Shown piece by piece: positions 33,501-48,500 of a stretch of 64,000 bases of DNA (position 1 is its first letter; every line of letters starts with the position of its first letter). The stretch lies in the NCBI GenBank assembly GCA_027627225.1, contig CM051034.1:20072480-20136479 (forward strand). Reading direction: 5' to 3'. Both the position numbers and the translations under genes were made by a program. Under the pieces are notes generated by a model that ran no database searches, had not been told where the DNA came from, and saw only the letters and a program-made list of their open reading frames with translations. This DNA is from Congeria kusceri. Lineage: Eukaryota; Mollusca; Bivalvia; Myida; Dreissenidae.

Positions 33501-36500
33501 CTGTAGATTAGACTTACTGGTTCTAGAAAAAATAAATGACAGTCCAACTCAAAATTGCTTAGTTTAAACCTATTTAGTTTAGCTTGATTGCATCGAAAGC
33601 CTAAGGCTTATAGAGACATTTTTAAGTCCGTTTCCTGGGTAGAATCAGTACTGGGTGTCTTTGGGGGAGATCTTGAGAACACTCCTAGAGTGGGGACCGA
33701 ACCCGGGACCTCCCGATCGCTAGGCGGACACCATATCCACTACGCCACCGCGACCTCTATCTGCTTGAGCAACGCCATTCGAGAAGCCTGAACAACACAC
33801 AAGTAAAACCGACAGAAAATGCATGCCTGGCTGTGACTGTGAACCAGAAGAGAGTAACCATGGAGAGATAGTGGAGTGTGATCCCCACGGCCTGGCAGGC
33901 ACGCTCGTGGTCCACGCGCTGTATGCCCATCGTGAAGCCGATGATGAGCAGAAGCAGGCTGAGGCAGATGTTGATGATGGAGTGCTTCATCTTACGTGGC
34001 ACATTCAGAAATCTGCAGGGAAAATGCGAGAGTTGAGCGTGAAATTATTGTATCGGATATAGAAATGTTAAGCAGATACAACAGTTTCATACTCCATCCT
34101 AAAAATGATGGTACATGACACTAAAACGTTATATAGGTGGCAATGTCCCCACAGACATTTTTGGGATCTATATCAATGTTTTTGGTGGATAAATGAAATA
34201 TTGAGCACTAACAAAGAGTGAGCACTCACCTGAAGCAGGAGAGGTACATAAAAAGGAGAGCACTCACCTGAAGCAGGAGAGGAATGTAAAAAGGAGAGCA
34301 CTCACCTGAAGCAGGAGAGGTACATAAAAAGGAAAGCACTCACCTGAAGCAGGAGAGGTACATAAAAAGGAGAATGAAGCAGGAGAGGTACATAAAAAGG
34401 ACAGCACTCACCTGAAGCAGGAGATGTACATAAAAGGGAGAGCACACACCTGAAGCAGGAGAGGTACATAAAGGGAGAGCACTCACCTGAAGCAGATGTA
34501 CGTAAAAGGGAGAGCACACACCTAAAGCAGGAGATGTATGTAAAAGGGAGAGCTATCACCTGAAGCAGGAGACTTACATAAGCAGGAGAAGTATTTAAAA
34601 GGGAGAGCACTCACCTGAAGCATGCAAAGCATTTAAAAGGGAGAGCACTAACCTGAAGCAGGAGACGTATGTGATGATCACGGCCATGAGACACAGCAGA
34701 CACACACAGCTGCCGATGTAGACCACAATGGCCATCATGTGGAACACCATTGTGCGCACTGGGCTCAAATCCTAGAGGGAACAGCAGGGATTTTAATAGA
34801 TGTAGAAGTCTGACGCAAGCGAATTGCAATTTACATGTTTAACTAGCAAATAATTTGCCTTATTCCGTTGCCAACTTCAAAAGCACTACAACAATATTTG
34901 TCATCATACTTTTAAGGGTGTTTATTACTTCCAACAAATTAACATTTGCAGAGAATCTAACACAAAAGCAGAAAAACAATTCCTATGACTTCAGTATTTT
35001 GAACCCTACATATTTAATTTTGAAAACAGGGATATGTGTCTTCTTTATTAGGCCTGTGCTATTTGCCTTGAGTTTAAATCTTAAAGGACATACATGTACG
35101 TAATGTGTCTTATTACAAGCCAAGACCCTCTGTTATTCACATTGTTTTATTTAATCTCAAAGGAACGTGTGTTCACACACTTTAGGTATTTTGTTATATA
35201 CAATGAACGATAATAATAGCGAACTGTTTTATCCAATCACTGCACTCAGATATCACATGTTTAACTTTTAACCTAGTCAGGTTTACATCCAATCACTGCA
35301 CTCAGATATCACATGTTTAACTTTTAACCTAGTCAAGTTTACATCCAATCACTGCACTCAGATATCACATGTTTAACTTTTAACCTAATCAAGTTTACAT
35401 CCAATCACTGCACTCAGATATCACATGTTTAACTTTTAACCTAGTCAAGTTTACATCCAATCACTGCACTCAGATATCACATGTTTAACTTTTAACCGAG
35501 TCAAGTTTACATAAAAAAAGCTTGTGCTAAAGCATGTGAAGTGCCTATGAAGCTCGAACAATCTCCCAGCATCACAACTCAGTAGTGAAACCAACCACGA
35601 ACAATCTCCCAGCATTACAACTCAGTAGTGAAACCAACCACGAACAATCTCCCAGCATTACAACTCAGTAGTGAAACCAACCACGAACAATCTCCCTGCA
35701 TTACAACTCAGTAGTGAAACCAACCAATCAATTTATTAAACAGATATATATTTGTATCGCATGCTGTACCTTGTTTACCGTGTAATAATACCATTACGAA
35801 TATTTCTATCTTACACGTGTGTAAGATAACATTTTGAGCGTTTTCATTGGCTACGTATTCTTTGACTGACCAATCGCATGACGTTATTTTGGTGAAATGA
35901 CGTCGTCAAAATGAAATGAACTCGCGTCAGTACACAACTTTGAGAATTTACCAACTTATTTTGGCAAAATTAGAAGGGTTTTATTTCGTTTAAAAGCATG
36001 TGATAAAAAAGATCTGACACTTGTTGTCATTTCATACCATATTTTATTAAACTCGTCCGGGAAATTCGTTAGTAAGCTCGCCAAAGGCTTGCTTACAAAC
36101 AAAATTCCCGAACTCGTTTAAATATGTTCGCAACAATTTCGTCCAATTTTTTTCCAACGACCGATTTGCTTTAAAATTTCCACAAACATGAGTCGATTTA
36201 TCCTAAAACTAAAACAGGCTTTAAAAATTGGGGTCACCGGCCTTGTTCCGGAAATATTGGGGTTTAAATACGCTACCTGTCAGAGCCCTTTTTCAGTTTG
36301 TGTGACAAGCAATGTTCAATTATATAAAGCGTTCATATTCAAACAAAGACGGAGAATTTAAATGCATCTTTGTTTTAATATTTCGTTTGGCAATATACAA
36401 GTGCAGTTTAACGATAAAACTCGCTTTATCTATTGTTACCATTTTAAAAATGACTTTTATTGGACACTTAATGAGGTTAATTATGCATTTAATATGCCTT

Positions 36501-39500
36501 TGAAAACATCAATTAATAATCAAATATTCGAATCTCTTTTGTTCCAAACGACATATCTTGTTAAAATATTTCCATATACATGTCATTGTATACTGAAACT
36601 AAAACAGTGTTAAAAAATAGGGGTCACCGGCCTTTGTCCGGAAATATTGGGTTTCGAATACGGTAACTATCGAAGCAACTTTTTCAGTTTCGATTTTCTA
36701 TGAATGTTTTAAGTATATGTAGGGGAGTTTTTTTTCAAACAAGGTTATGGTTCTTTCAACTGATATGTTTTCACATGTCTTATTTGGCAATATACGAGTG
36801 TATTTTGATAATAAAAACGCATTACCTATATTTACTGTTAAAATAATGAATTTGGCTGGACAATTAAGTAGGGTACTAATAATACCTTTTGAAACGTCAT
36901 TTATTATGCATCAATATATTTCGTTCCAAACGACAGATTTTCTTAAATTTTCGCACATACATGCACCAATGTATACTTACAGCAAAACATTAATAAAAAT
37001 GATGGGTCACCAAACTTGTTTGGGAAATATTGGACTTTAAATAGGGTACCTGTGTAGCCTTTTTCATGTTTCGTGTTTAGAATTAAGATATTTAATGGAT
37101 CTTTTTTTTTTTACTAATTTGTTTGACAATACATTGTTTACGTGTGGTTTTGATAATTATAATGCTTTATGAACTTTTAACCATTCACTGAACTTAATGA
37201 CTTATAAAGATTTATATTTTTTGATTGAAATTAGTATATTGTAACCTATAAACAATAAAGAAATAATGAAGCAAACGGAGAAATTAACCCAATTATTTTA
37301 TTTTTGTTGCGAAGGTCTTTAATCAAATAAGACATGAAATGACAACTCGTGTCAGATCCTATATTACCAATGCATTTTCCGACATTAAAATTAGGAATTA
37401 TTGCTCATACACCATTAATAAGTTAATTGGCACTACAATTCAACAGCCATTGAAATTAGCAGCTTGAAAAAACAGGCCCAAATTCTTATACGATCACTTT
37501 AAAGCAACAAAATGTTAAAAACCCGCCTATGTAAAACTGACAATCTGGGCAAATGTGGTTCAAAATTGACCAGTGCAGGGCGAAAAATTTGAAAACTCAA
37601 AAAACTAAATCCACTGCAGCTATGAAGTACTTATTACCATGGTTACCTTAAGAACAGCAAAGGCAGTGAGGTGGTTGCAATGCACGGTAGCTAGGGTGGG
37701 GCTCTTCTCTACGATGATGCAGCCATCTGTACGCCAGTCCCCATACCCACCTGCAATTCATAATAGGGAAATTTTTTAAGATATACCATAAAACCTCTTC
37801 GCTTTCCGACACTATAAGTTTTTGGACACCCTCTTTTTTTGAAAAATAATTATTTTATGTAACTCTTTATTTTCCGACAGTCAGCATAAAACCCATAATG
37901 ACTCTATATTTTCGGACACTAAAAATCTGTTGATTTTGCAGTCGTTTGTTTTGGTCGTTTTGTAATGTTACATTCAAGGTTCTTCATAAAAAAACTTAAT
38001 TAATTTAAAGTTTTAAAAATATGCACACATTATAAATTACGTGTGAACGTGTATTAATTCAATTTCAACACATTGACATTAAAAATGCACTGTCACAACA
38101 TGAACATAACATATATTTTGTCTGCCCAAAATAAAATCTCCCCCACATTTTGAAAACTTTAAAATGTCTCCTATAACACTAATTAATTAATGCTCTATGG
38201 CTAGCTCTTGCGTTGTTCAGGTACAGTAGTAGCGATCGATGCTTTTTGACAATGACCACGTGCTAAGCATGTTACACGCTTTCAGATACAAACTGCTAGA
38301 CATTTGCCAAAGAGGTTAGATACCATTAATTCCAATTCCCATAGGGTCCCATTATAAAATGGAAAACTTTCCAAGCATTTTTCTAGCATTTCCTTTATTT
38401 CAGAAATGCACCAAAATGTTGCAGACATGCATAGGATATTAGAAATAACCATAAAAGGCATGCCTGAGATTGCTAAATGGCTTTTATGCCAAAAGAGAAG
38501 AAAAACTCTTTAGTAATAGGCACTTCTTTCGAATGGACCACGGAGGGATACACAAATTCAATGATTTACTGGTATCTAACCAAGATTAGCAGTCACATCA
38601 AGGACTTTTGAAGTCAAAGCGACACTGTTGCTACGGGTGTTACCATAGCCTTGCAGATTTGGATGCCTGAATAAAGGGTGATGTCACGCTGTTTCACTCA
38701 GTAGATTTCAGTGGTGTCATTATTAACGCGTCACGTTTTTAACGGATTTGTTTGTTGAAATTGACGAATAATATTCCAAGGTACTAAAACAGCATTTAAA
38801 CTGTATTAAACAGAATATTTTGAATTAATAAAAGAACATATCGTCGCATGGCCTAAGTTCATGGATAACGAAACTTTGTGGATTTCATATATTCTGTTAC
38901 GTAACCAAAAAAATATACAGAACATGTGAACTTTCCATTTAAAATCCCTGATGTAACCTTGATCTACTTGTTAAAATACGTAAAGTTATAAAATACTCCG
39001 TTTCAACAAGTACTCGACCTGAATAAAAATGTAGGTATGTAAAATACCTAAAATTTGTAATATCCTATTAATCACGCAATTTGATAACCCATATTTAGTA
39101 AAATATTCAATATAAAACTACACAATTTAGGTGGTCTGCATTGTTGACATGTCGTTTTGACAGCCTCGTTTTCCTTTTTTCATAGAGATATTTTAAGACC
39201 AAGAACATTTTATTAAATGTTGATCGTACTCTTATGTAAAATAAAACGTTGGATTTGGAAATGAACCCCCAACGTGTCAAACAGAAATAGTGTCTCCATT
39301 CGTTAAATGCGTCTTTAAATGTGTAAAAACAAGCATAAGCGTGTCGGCAATAGTGTCCAACTCTTTGGAGTTACAGAATAAACATTGTAGAAATAGAATT
39401 CATGGCGAAATTCATATAAGATCTAATACTACTGGGAGATAGCCAGCCATACTTCCCATATTATAAAGGCCTTAAGTAAATAATGAGCTGGATGTATTTT

Positions 39501-42500
39501 ACACCTATAAAACATTAATTTAACTTACTCTTTTACATAAAACACACAATTTTGCTTGGCCTAAGTTGCATTGTCTTGGTCATCTTGACACGCACGCGCT
39601 GTATTTGGAGATGATGTAATATCCACGAACTTACATTGTGCTAGAATTGTTGTAACAAAAATGACGTAGTACTTGGGGTTTTGCGTTTGCTCAGCCATTT
39701 GTTTGAAATTGTCATGGATTTACACATACTTGAGTAGAAAATAAACATAAGTTTATGAGTAAGTGGTTTTTCTTTTGTCTTTTGATATGTTTGTCAATTT
39801 ATTATTTGACAATGTCTTACATCCACGAACTTAGGCAAGTCAAAGATAAAATTATAAAACAAAATCCGAAAATTAAAAAAAACGAAAAACGGACACACGG
39901 CAGAGTATCATGTTAGAACATAAAATCATGTTTTAGTCACAAGTTTCACAAACTTGTCCGTACCATTGGATGAGTAGTCCCAGTAAGCAGCAGTCAGCTC
40001 GCTGTCGGTGGATGGGATCTCGAACACCAGCTCTATTGGCTCTGACAGGTTGGACACTGGCTCAGCTGAAAATCAAGTTAACCTTCATTTAACACATCGC
40101 TTATTATGTTTAGGATACCAAATGTTTTTAAAAAACACATATAAAGTCACACCGATACCAGTTATATATTATTAAATAAGGACGTATTCCAAAAAAATAA
40201 TTCAATAGACTGAACATTAGAAATTAAAGGGACTATAGCTTAGATGTTCCTATTAAGTCTCACTGGTTTGTACAGGCTTTCTTATGGATATGACTATAAA
40301 ACTATTTGTGTCATGACATACTAACATATACCACAAGTTTGTAGACAGAAGGGAAACATGTGCAAAACGTTATGTAATATAAATACAATAAACATGCACA
40401 TTCGAAGTGCCAGATAATGCATAAAAAACTTCTCATGCATTTTCTGAGCATTTTAGCAATTTGGAAATCTAAATGTGAAACAACACAGACCAACAAAATG
40501 TAGATTCAATTCAACCTGTCTGAAAAATCAAGCACACCTTCCTATTAACCGGCATTACAGAGCTGATTGTAATCAAGTGCACCTATTGCATTTCAAAGCC
40601 CAGGAAATAATAGATTGGATTTCTACATCCAGAAGAGTTTGAAGTATTGCAGTGATTGCCGGAGATTGAAATAATCCCAGCCAACTCCAGACATTCAATA
40701 AATCAATTGCATCTTTTTAATCAAATATGGCGTACCTTTTGCAAAGCTGACACTTTTTTAGGTTACAAGGTTCTATATTTCAAAGTTTATACAGTTACAG
40801 TTTATTTCTAGCTTTGAAAGACTGAAATAGTAACTAATGGTTTTGTGATGCTAACAACACCATGCCATCTCTACATTTGAGGCATGTTGTGGGAAAACCC
40901 GGGCTTAATGCAGGTGCGTAAAGTGTTGTCCCGGATCAGCCAGTGCAGTCCGCAGAGGCTAATCCAAGACAACACTTTCCGCCTACAGTGGATTTATGTT
41001 TGGAAGAGACTTCCTTGAAACAGAAAATACCATAAAAGCGGAAAGTATCGTCCCGGATCAGCCTGTGCAGACTGCCAGTAGGAGCATCCCAGAATTCAAC
41101 GAAAACTACTTTTCCCCCAGCTGATTCTGTGATGTAAATCAACCAGCCAAAATATTTATGCGATTATAGCTCATTCAAAATGAACTGATCAGCGCACAAT
41201 ATACATACATATAGCTGAAAGAGAATGCTGAATGAAGCTTTACTAAATAACCAATACTGTAAATTATTTTCTTCCGGGATGATTAACTCTGAAAAACCAG
41301 TTCCAAAAACTTAGTTGCATACAAAAACTTAAATTGAAGCCTTCATCCATTGTGTCCACCAGGTGTCGCTTTTCGCATCTAACCAGTGTGATTTTGCGCT
41401 GTGCATGATGGGTAAATACTATATTCATATGGCGCCAACTGAAGCATGAGACACTTCCCGTAAACATTAAGAAAATCGTCATTACAGTCTTGTCTGAAGT
41501 AACTTGGTGCAAGTACTCAATCAGTGCATCATTTAATTCAATTTGAAAATATAATCCGCAGTTTTGTTTTCAATAATAAAAAAGTTTTTATCTCTATTTA
41601 ATCACTTGTAAATAGTGTTCGAAAGTGAAAGTAGAAACTGCATGACAACGCAGGTAAAACGCATTTTATTGCACGAACAGGTATAAACACAATGCTTTGA
41701 CTGTTTGAAGTTAATAATGATGATAATACAGAAATTGTGCTTGTTTGGAAATTATTTAATTCCTCCACAGACTATATCTTAGTGTATGCACATTTAGCCA
41801 AATATGGATAGTTATCAGTTCCTGGTATAGAGGTCAGACAAACGCAGAGACGTCACACTCGATGTATAGAATGGCCTTCATCCTAACTATTAGCCAGTAG
41901 TAATCCAAACTCGTATGTAACAATTGTTATTATTGGACAATATTATAATAAGCTTCAGATTTGGGACTTTGGTAATTTTGTGGCGATTTTTCCTGGCTAG
42001 AACAGTACTCAATGTCCATGGCTGGTATTTACAAAGCATCTTAAGTAATTTCTTAACTTAAGTGAAAATTTGAATGTATTCTATTTCTTTACTTAATAAA
42101 CAGATGCATATATTGTTGATATTGCTCAAATAACACTTTCATATTGGTGCTATTTTAAAGTGTTACTTTATGCTAAACTGTTTCTTTATGGAATTATACA
42201 GTTGAGGAAATTTCCAACTTCAAGGATAAGGATAAAACTTTAACTAAAGATGCTTCATGAATACCGCCCCATGTATGATCACTATAATGCTCTGTGAGTT
42301 AGGATTGAACTCATTATTTTCCTGACCACATCTATAACATAACTGCTACTCATGTGCATAAAACTGAAGCCTACACAACATAAGGCGTGTCTTGGGAAAC
42401 CCAGGCTTAATGCATGTGAGAAAAGTGTTGTCCTGGACCAGCCTGCGCAGTCCGCTAATCTGGGATGACACTTGCTGCTTTTATGGTATTTTCGGTTTCA

Positions 42501-45500
42501 AGGAAGTCTCTTCTAAACAAAAATCCACTGTAGGCTGAAAGTGTCGTCCCAGACTCCACAGGCTAATCCGGGATGACACTTTGCGCACATGCATTAAGCC
42601 CGGTTTGCCCATGACATGCCTAAAATGTTTACTTACATAGAGACACAGACAGGACAGCTGAGATGACTTCCCAGGACTTCCCTTTCAGCACTGGGTCGTC
42701 ATGGCGACTCGTTGTCATGGGAAACAAGTTAGCATTCGCGTACCAGATGAACTGAAATGTCAGCCTGCTGTTGTCAGGGGCCCTGGTTGTCGTGGTAACA
42801 TTTTCCTCGGAGGTGACCTGTGGTGTTGGCTTGTTTAGGACAGATCTTGGAACCAATATAGATGTAAGGGGATCCTGAAATGGCAACAGAAAGTCAAAGC
42901 GAACGTCTAATTAAAACAGACTTCACCCTAACTCACTTGTCAACGCCCCAGGTTAGTGCTTTTGATTTGGGGCTAGTGAATTTGTATGCACTAGCCCGAT
43001 CGGGCTCGTGTTGTTGTTTTTTTGTCAGCAAATTATCATGAAACAAAGTTATGAACAATTATGATCAAAGACTTAAACGTTAATAAATAACAATTATAGC
43101 CTACCTGGAGTGCATTGCGATAAAAGTTAAAAGCAAAATAATAGAGATATTACAGTCACATCACCCACATTTAAAGAATGAATTGAAACCTGAATAGTGT
43201 TCCAAACAACATAATTCAGTGTATTTCAGTGCTTTATTGCAAGACTTTGGGCTAGTAACGAGATTTAGGCCAAACTCCTCGCAGCGATTACCTCCCCTAT
43301 CGGTTAACGGTAACCACTGCCATCACAAGTAAAATCCTTCCAGATCTGGAAGGATTACGTGTTTGTAACTTTTACTTATTTAATGCAACTCGGTGCAATC
43401 TTCTACATAATAGACTTTTTATATATCGTTTGCCATCAATAATGAAAACAGAAAAAGAAAATAACTAATTAAAACCATAAATAATATCTAGATCGATCAT
43501 CATCACGTGGTTTGTTATGACGGCAGGGATTTGATTAGAGCTATGCTCGGAACCAGCCAAATCTCTGCGCGGAGGTTGAATGGACTAGTGCTTTGAAAAA
43601 TTATGGCAAAGACTGTTCAAACAGTGTTACACACTGGTGAAACAAACACAATTTCACTGACCACATATTTTTTTATCAGAAAAATATGTTTCTACTAAGT
43701 AATACATGTACAAACAATATGTCCACCAATTCAACAACAAAATAGTAAATGCATGCAATTCCAGAACGTTTATTTATCTTAATGTCATCTTTATCAAATA
43801 CTATTATCATGTGACTCATAAATGATCAAAATTTAAAGATTTCTTTCACTTAAATATCCAATATTTGAACTTAAGCATATAAACTACTGGTACTGGTTAA
43901 CAAACAACATGAACATAAAGAATAAATTATGTTAACCTCAAACCTTCTGTTTTTCCTTTTGACATAAACCTATTACACAGTACAACAGCAACGAATCTCC
44001 AGGGTTTACATTTTATCTTTATTCGCTTTCACGCTGTATGCATATCAATACCTGTTTTACATAGGGCACCACAAGCTGTGATTTAAATCCCCTTATTGTA
44101 GGCCATTAAAACATCTTTGTACTTCAACAGCTCTTTATCATTTTATGTTTACTAAACAGTTTAAAATTGCTACCTGAACCTCTCAAAAAGGCTGCCCTCG
44201 TTAAAACGTCACATTGAAAAATGACCAAAATGTTAGAAGTCACTAGTTTACATAGCTGAAGGAAGCCAAATGGTCAAGTTTGTATATTCACAATGGAGCA
44301 GTCGAAAACACTCAAGGGTGAATTAATGCTTTGTCAGGATATAAGTTTAAACATAAAAGTTTATTCTACGTGGATTGAAAGGGACTATGTTACAAAACAG
44401 TGATATCCTTCAGCAACTGTAATGTTATTATGTTACAGAAATTAGCAATACAATGGCGTAAACAATAAATGGGGTCCTTTCCTCTTAAGTAAGGCTTATT
44501 TAATTGAAATACAGAACATTTTTTTTAATTAATATAATTATGTTGATAAAGTACCATCAACACTACATGAAGTCAGATCACTGCATATGATGATAATATT
44601 AATTAAAAGACTTCAACATTCATCATTATAAACTTTAATGTTTAATGTTATTTCATCTCAATTTGATATTCAACGGCATGTTCTTATTTGAAATCACATC
44701 GAAGGACAGTTGCAAAATGTCACCCATTATATTTGTGATTGGCTTTTGTGCATCTCACAAGTCAGGCCACTTTGCTGGCTGCAAATATTGTATGCCACTG
44801 TGCAAAGACATTCACAGGTTGTGGATTCCAACAATATTAAGCATCCACCATTTATATCTATGGACATCAGCCATGATTGTACAAAATTTAAATTTAACAG
44901 CTGGTATTACAGAGCTATTTTACTTGAGGAATTTTAGGTTGCATTATTCGGGAGTTCCTGGACAAATTCTGCTACTTTTTCAATGTCTATGTATAAAAGC
45001 CTTTTGTTAAACTTGTCAAACTCGCTGACTGAGCCCACATCCACATAAACTCGCTCATGAAGAATTTCATGTAAAAGAATGCAATTCTAACATGAAATGC
45101 AGTAAGTTTTTCCATAAAGATATTAAACTTAATAAAAAATTCTAACCCTGGCCAGACGGATTAATGGACAGACACACGAACGGACGGACGGTTCAATTTA
45201 TATATGCCCTCCTTTGGGGTGCATACAAATCTAATTTGTTAATTAAACTTGTTAGCGATGTCATTGTAAGGTATCTTTCATTACATGCATACATTCCAAA
45301 CCATTGAGAGCTTGGAACAATTTGAGGGACTAAATTCAAAACCATCTGCAAAGACAATGAAAGAACAAAAACCACAAGAATCTGATCCAATGCCAGATAA
45401 TTGTGGCACATTACATGACCTTTCACATGTTAATAAGACCCCACATGTAGTTAATTTGCCATGGCTGCACAGTAATCTATCACTCAAGCAAGAAATTGCA

Positions 45501-48500
45501 CCAATTACCGCTGTCATTCAGCAGGGCAGATATCTAGCTGCCATAAGGCTAATCCGATTCATCACCTATAACAATAATTTTGTTTCTATAGTATAGTTAA
45601 GAAATAATTTTCTATATATTGTTGTTTATCGGCCAATAAACAACGATTTGGAGTTCTAATGCGTAGGAAATAAACCATGAGGGCGTTAGCCCAAATTGTT
45701 TAATAGCCATGCATCAGAACGACAAAGAGTAAACTGTTGTTTATTGGCCGATAAACAATGATAATGCAAAAATTATTTTGATTCTAACATGATTTGACAT
45801 ATATTTTTGCAATTGCAATTGCAACTAAGTTTTAATATGCTCCGCTCAGAAGCAGGACTTCTTTTTGCATTGTTTATAGGTAGTTTAACAACGATAATTT
45901 TGTTCTTTGTCTACAGAAATATCAGCGAGTCTCATGTTAGAATATACATTACCTGAACACAAGTCAATGATACTTGATAGGTTCATATAGCAATTTAATG
46001 ATGTTCAATTTGATGAGAATGAAAATTATGTTACAATCTAAGGAAAATATTTACTTCAATACTTATTTGCCATTTTTGGAGCATTACAGTGTAAACAAAT
46101 TTGTATAACTTGGAAAAATTGACCTGACACACACCTTTATGCATGAAGATATCATACAAACAATTATGAAAACAATATAAGGTTTGTCAGGAAATTGTGT
46201 TAATTCAATACATGTTGCTGAACAGTCAATGAATTTTTGCTTGAATAATTTTCTCTGTATTTGATTGTACATTTTATCTTCGCAAACCTTTTATCGATAC
46301 TAAACCAATCAATTTTCATTTGATTCTGTTTGATAAATTTTAGAGATGACTCGGCATAAAACTGTTACTTACAATTATGGTGTTTGTGTAGATTCATCAA
46401 GTAAACTCATCATGGCATGGTGGTTTCTATTATATTGAACTAGTTGTCACACATTATCACCAAATGTTTCAATTATTACTATCTATATTGATAAATAGGG
46501 CACATATGTTAACATTAATAGGACTATGTCAACGAGAAATTGGTTTTCTATTAACACTGTATTATGTGAAGTTAGAATAAGACATCAAACATAGAATGGA
46601 CATAATTTTGGTTATTTTTTCACAAAAAAAAAAACTGAGCATTTCATGTTGCTTTTGTATGTTTGTTATATTCTGTCAATACTTTTGGTATAATTATCTT
46701 TTTTCCATGACTTTTTCATTAAAACTGAGTGTGTCATGATCATTTTTACTGTATTTATAAACTGTGTTCATGCACGCATGGACACAGTTCATTTTTTGTG
46801 TGAAAATTTTTTAAATGCATACAAGTAGACAGTTTTGTGGTAAAACCCATTTTACTGATGCAGTTATCACTAATTACTCTGCAAAATTCTTAAATTACAA
46901 ATAGTAAACTGCATACAAAACATTGCTGCAATAAAACAATTTATTCTATGTTTGGCGTCTTATTCCAATTTCACATAATAGTATGTTTATTGCACTATAA
47001 TTGATATTATATGCACTATAATTGATATTATATGACAGAAATGTGCTATACTAAGACATGCGCATTAAATAAGTAGTACAAATATAATACATAATGAGAT
47101 ATTTGATAAAAACAAATTAGGAAAAGTTAAAAAAAAAGAAAAAGAAACCCCAAGCGGGTATGGAACTCACGACTTAGGAGCCATGTGAAGAAATGACTGT
47201 AGACAGCACTTTAACGAACTGAGCTATTCGGCTTTGTATGGATACATGTGTAAACTATGGTTATACGCAACACTCTTAGTTCTGACGTCAAAATGTACAA
47301 ATGAAAAGGGCCAAACAAACACAACCCATATCTTATAAATTGATTTTTATCTCAGAAAGTGTACACTCTTTTCCCATTATATATACTCTTTTTTTTAACC
47401 GTTATTATATGCCAGTATTAATATCTCAATTTCAATCTTTTTAAAGAAATTGCCCCGTTGAGGCCCTTTTCGATGACAGAGTTCCTTTAACCAATACAAT
47501 GGAATAGGTAATAACACAATTTAATAAAAATCTTTACTATATTGCAAGTCGTGATTATACTTATGCAAAACAAGTATGAATCAAATCGAAATATGCAACT
47601 AAATGATGTTTGAAATCGTAGTCGACTGCAGTCATGGGTAAATCATTGCAGTTCTAAACATAGCTTCACAAACCTTAATATAGCCCTGTATATCCATAAC
47701 ATGAACTGCCGGAAATCGAATGCAGTCATGGGTAAATCATTGCAGCTCTAAACATAGCTTCACGAACCTTAATATTGCCCTGTATATCCATAACATGAAC
47801 TGCCGGAAATCGAATGCAGTCATGGGTAAATCACTGCAGCTCTAAACATAGCTTCACAAACCTTAATATAACCCTGTATATCCGTAACATGAACTGCCGG
47901 AAATCGAATGCAGTCATGGGTAAATCATTGCAGCTCTAAACATAGCTTCACAAACCTTAATATAGCCCCTGTATATCCGTAACATGAACTGCCGGAAATC
48001 GAATGCAGTCATGGGTAAATCATTGCAGTTCTAAACATAGCTTCACAAACCTTAATATAGCCCTGTATATCCATAACATGAACGGCCAGAAATCGAATGC
48101 AGTCATGGGTAAATCATTGCAGCTCTAAACATAGCTTCACAAGCCTTAATATAACCCTGTATATCCGTAACATGAACTGCCGGAAATCGAATGCAGTCAT
48201 GGGTAAATCATTGCAGCTCTAAACATAGCTTCACAAACCTTAATATAACCCTGTATATCCGTAACATGAACTGCCCGAAAATCGAATGCAGTCATGGGTA
48301 AATCATTGCAGCTCTAAACATAGCTTCACAAACCTTAATATAGCCCCTGTATATCCGTAACATGGGAACTGCAGGAAATCGAATGCAGTCATGGGTAAAT
48401 CATTGCAGCTCTAAACATAGCTTCACAAACCTTAATATAGCCCTGTATATGCATAACATGAACTGCCGGAAATCGAATGCAGTCATGGGTAAATCATTGC

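Noticed and set aside
33588..33791. 67-codon plus-strand frame
   Set aside because: It is a tRNA-derived SINE read on the opposite strand.
33720..34002. Extension of the TM3 frame past exon K (VGFTCVLFRLLEW)
   Set aside because: Continuing the frame adds non-family sequence and breaks phase with exon L; read as intron after a GC donor.
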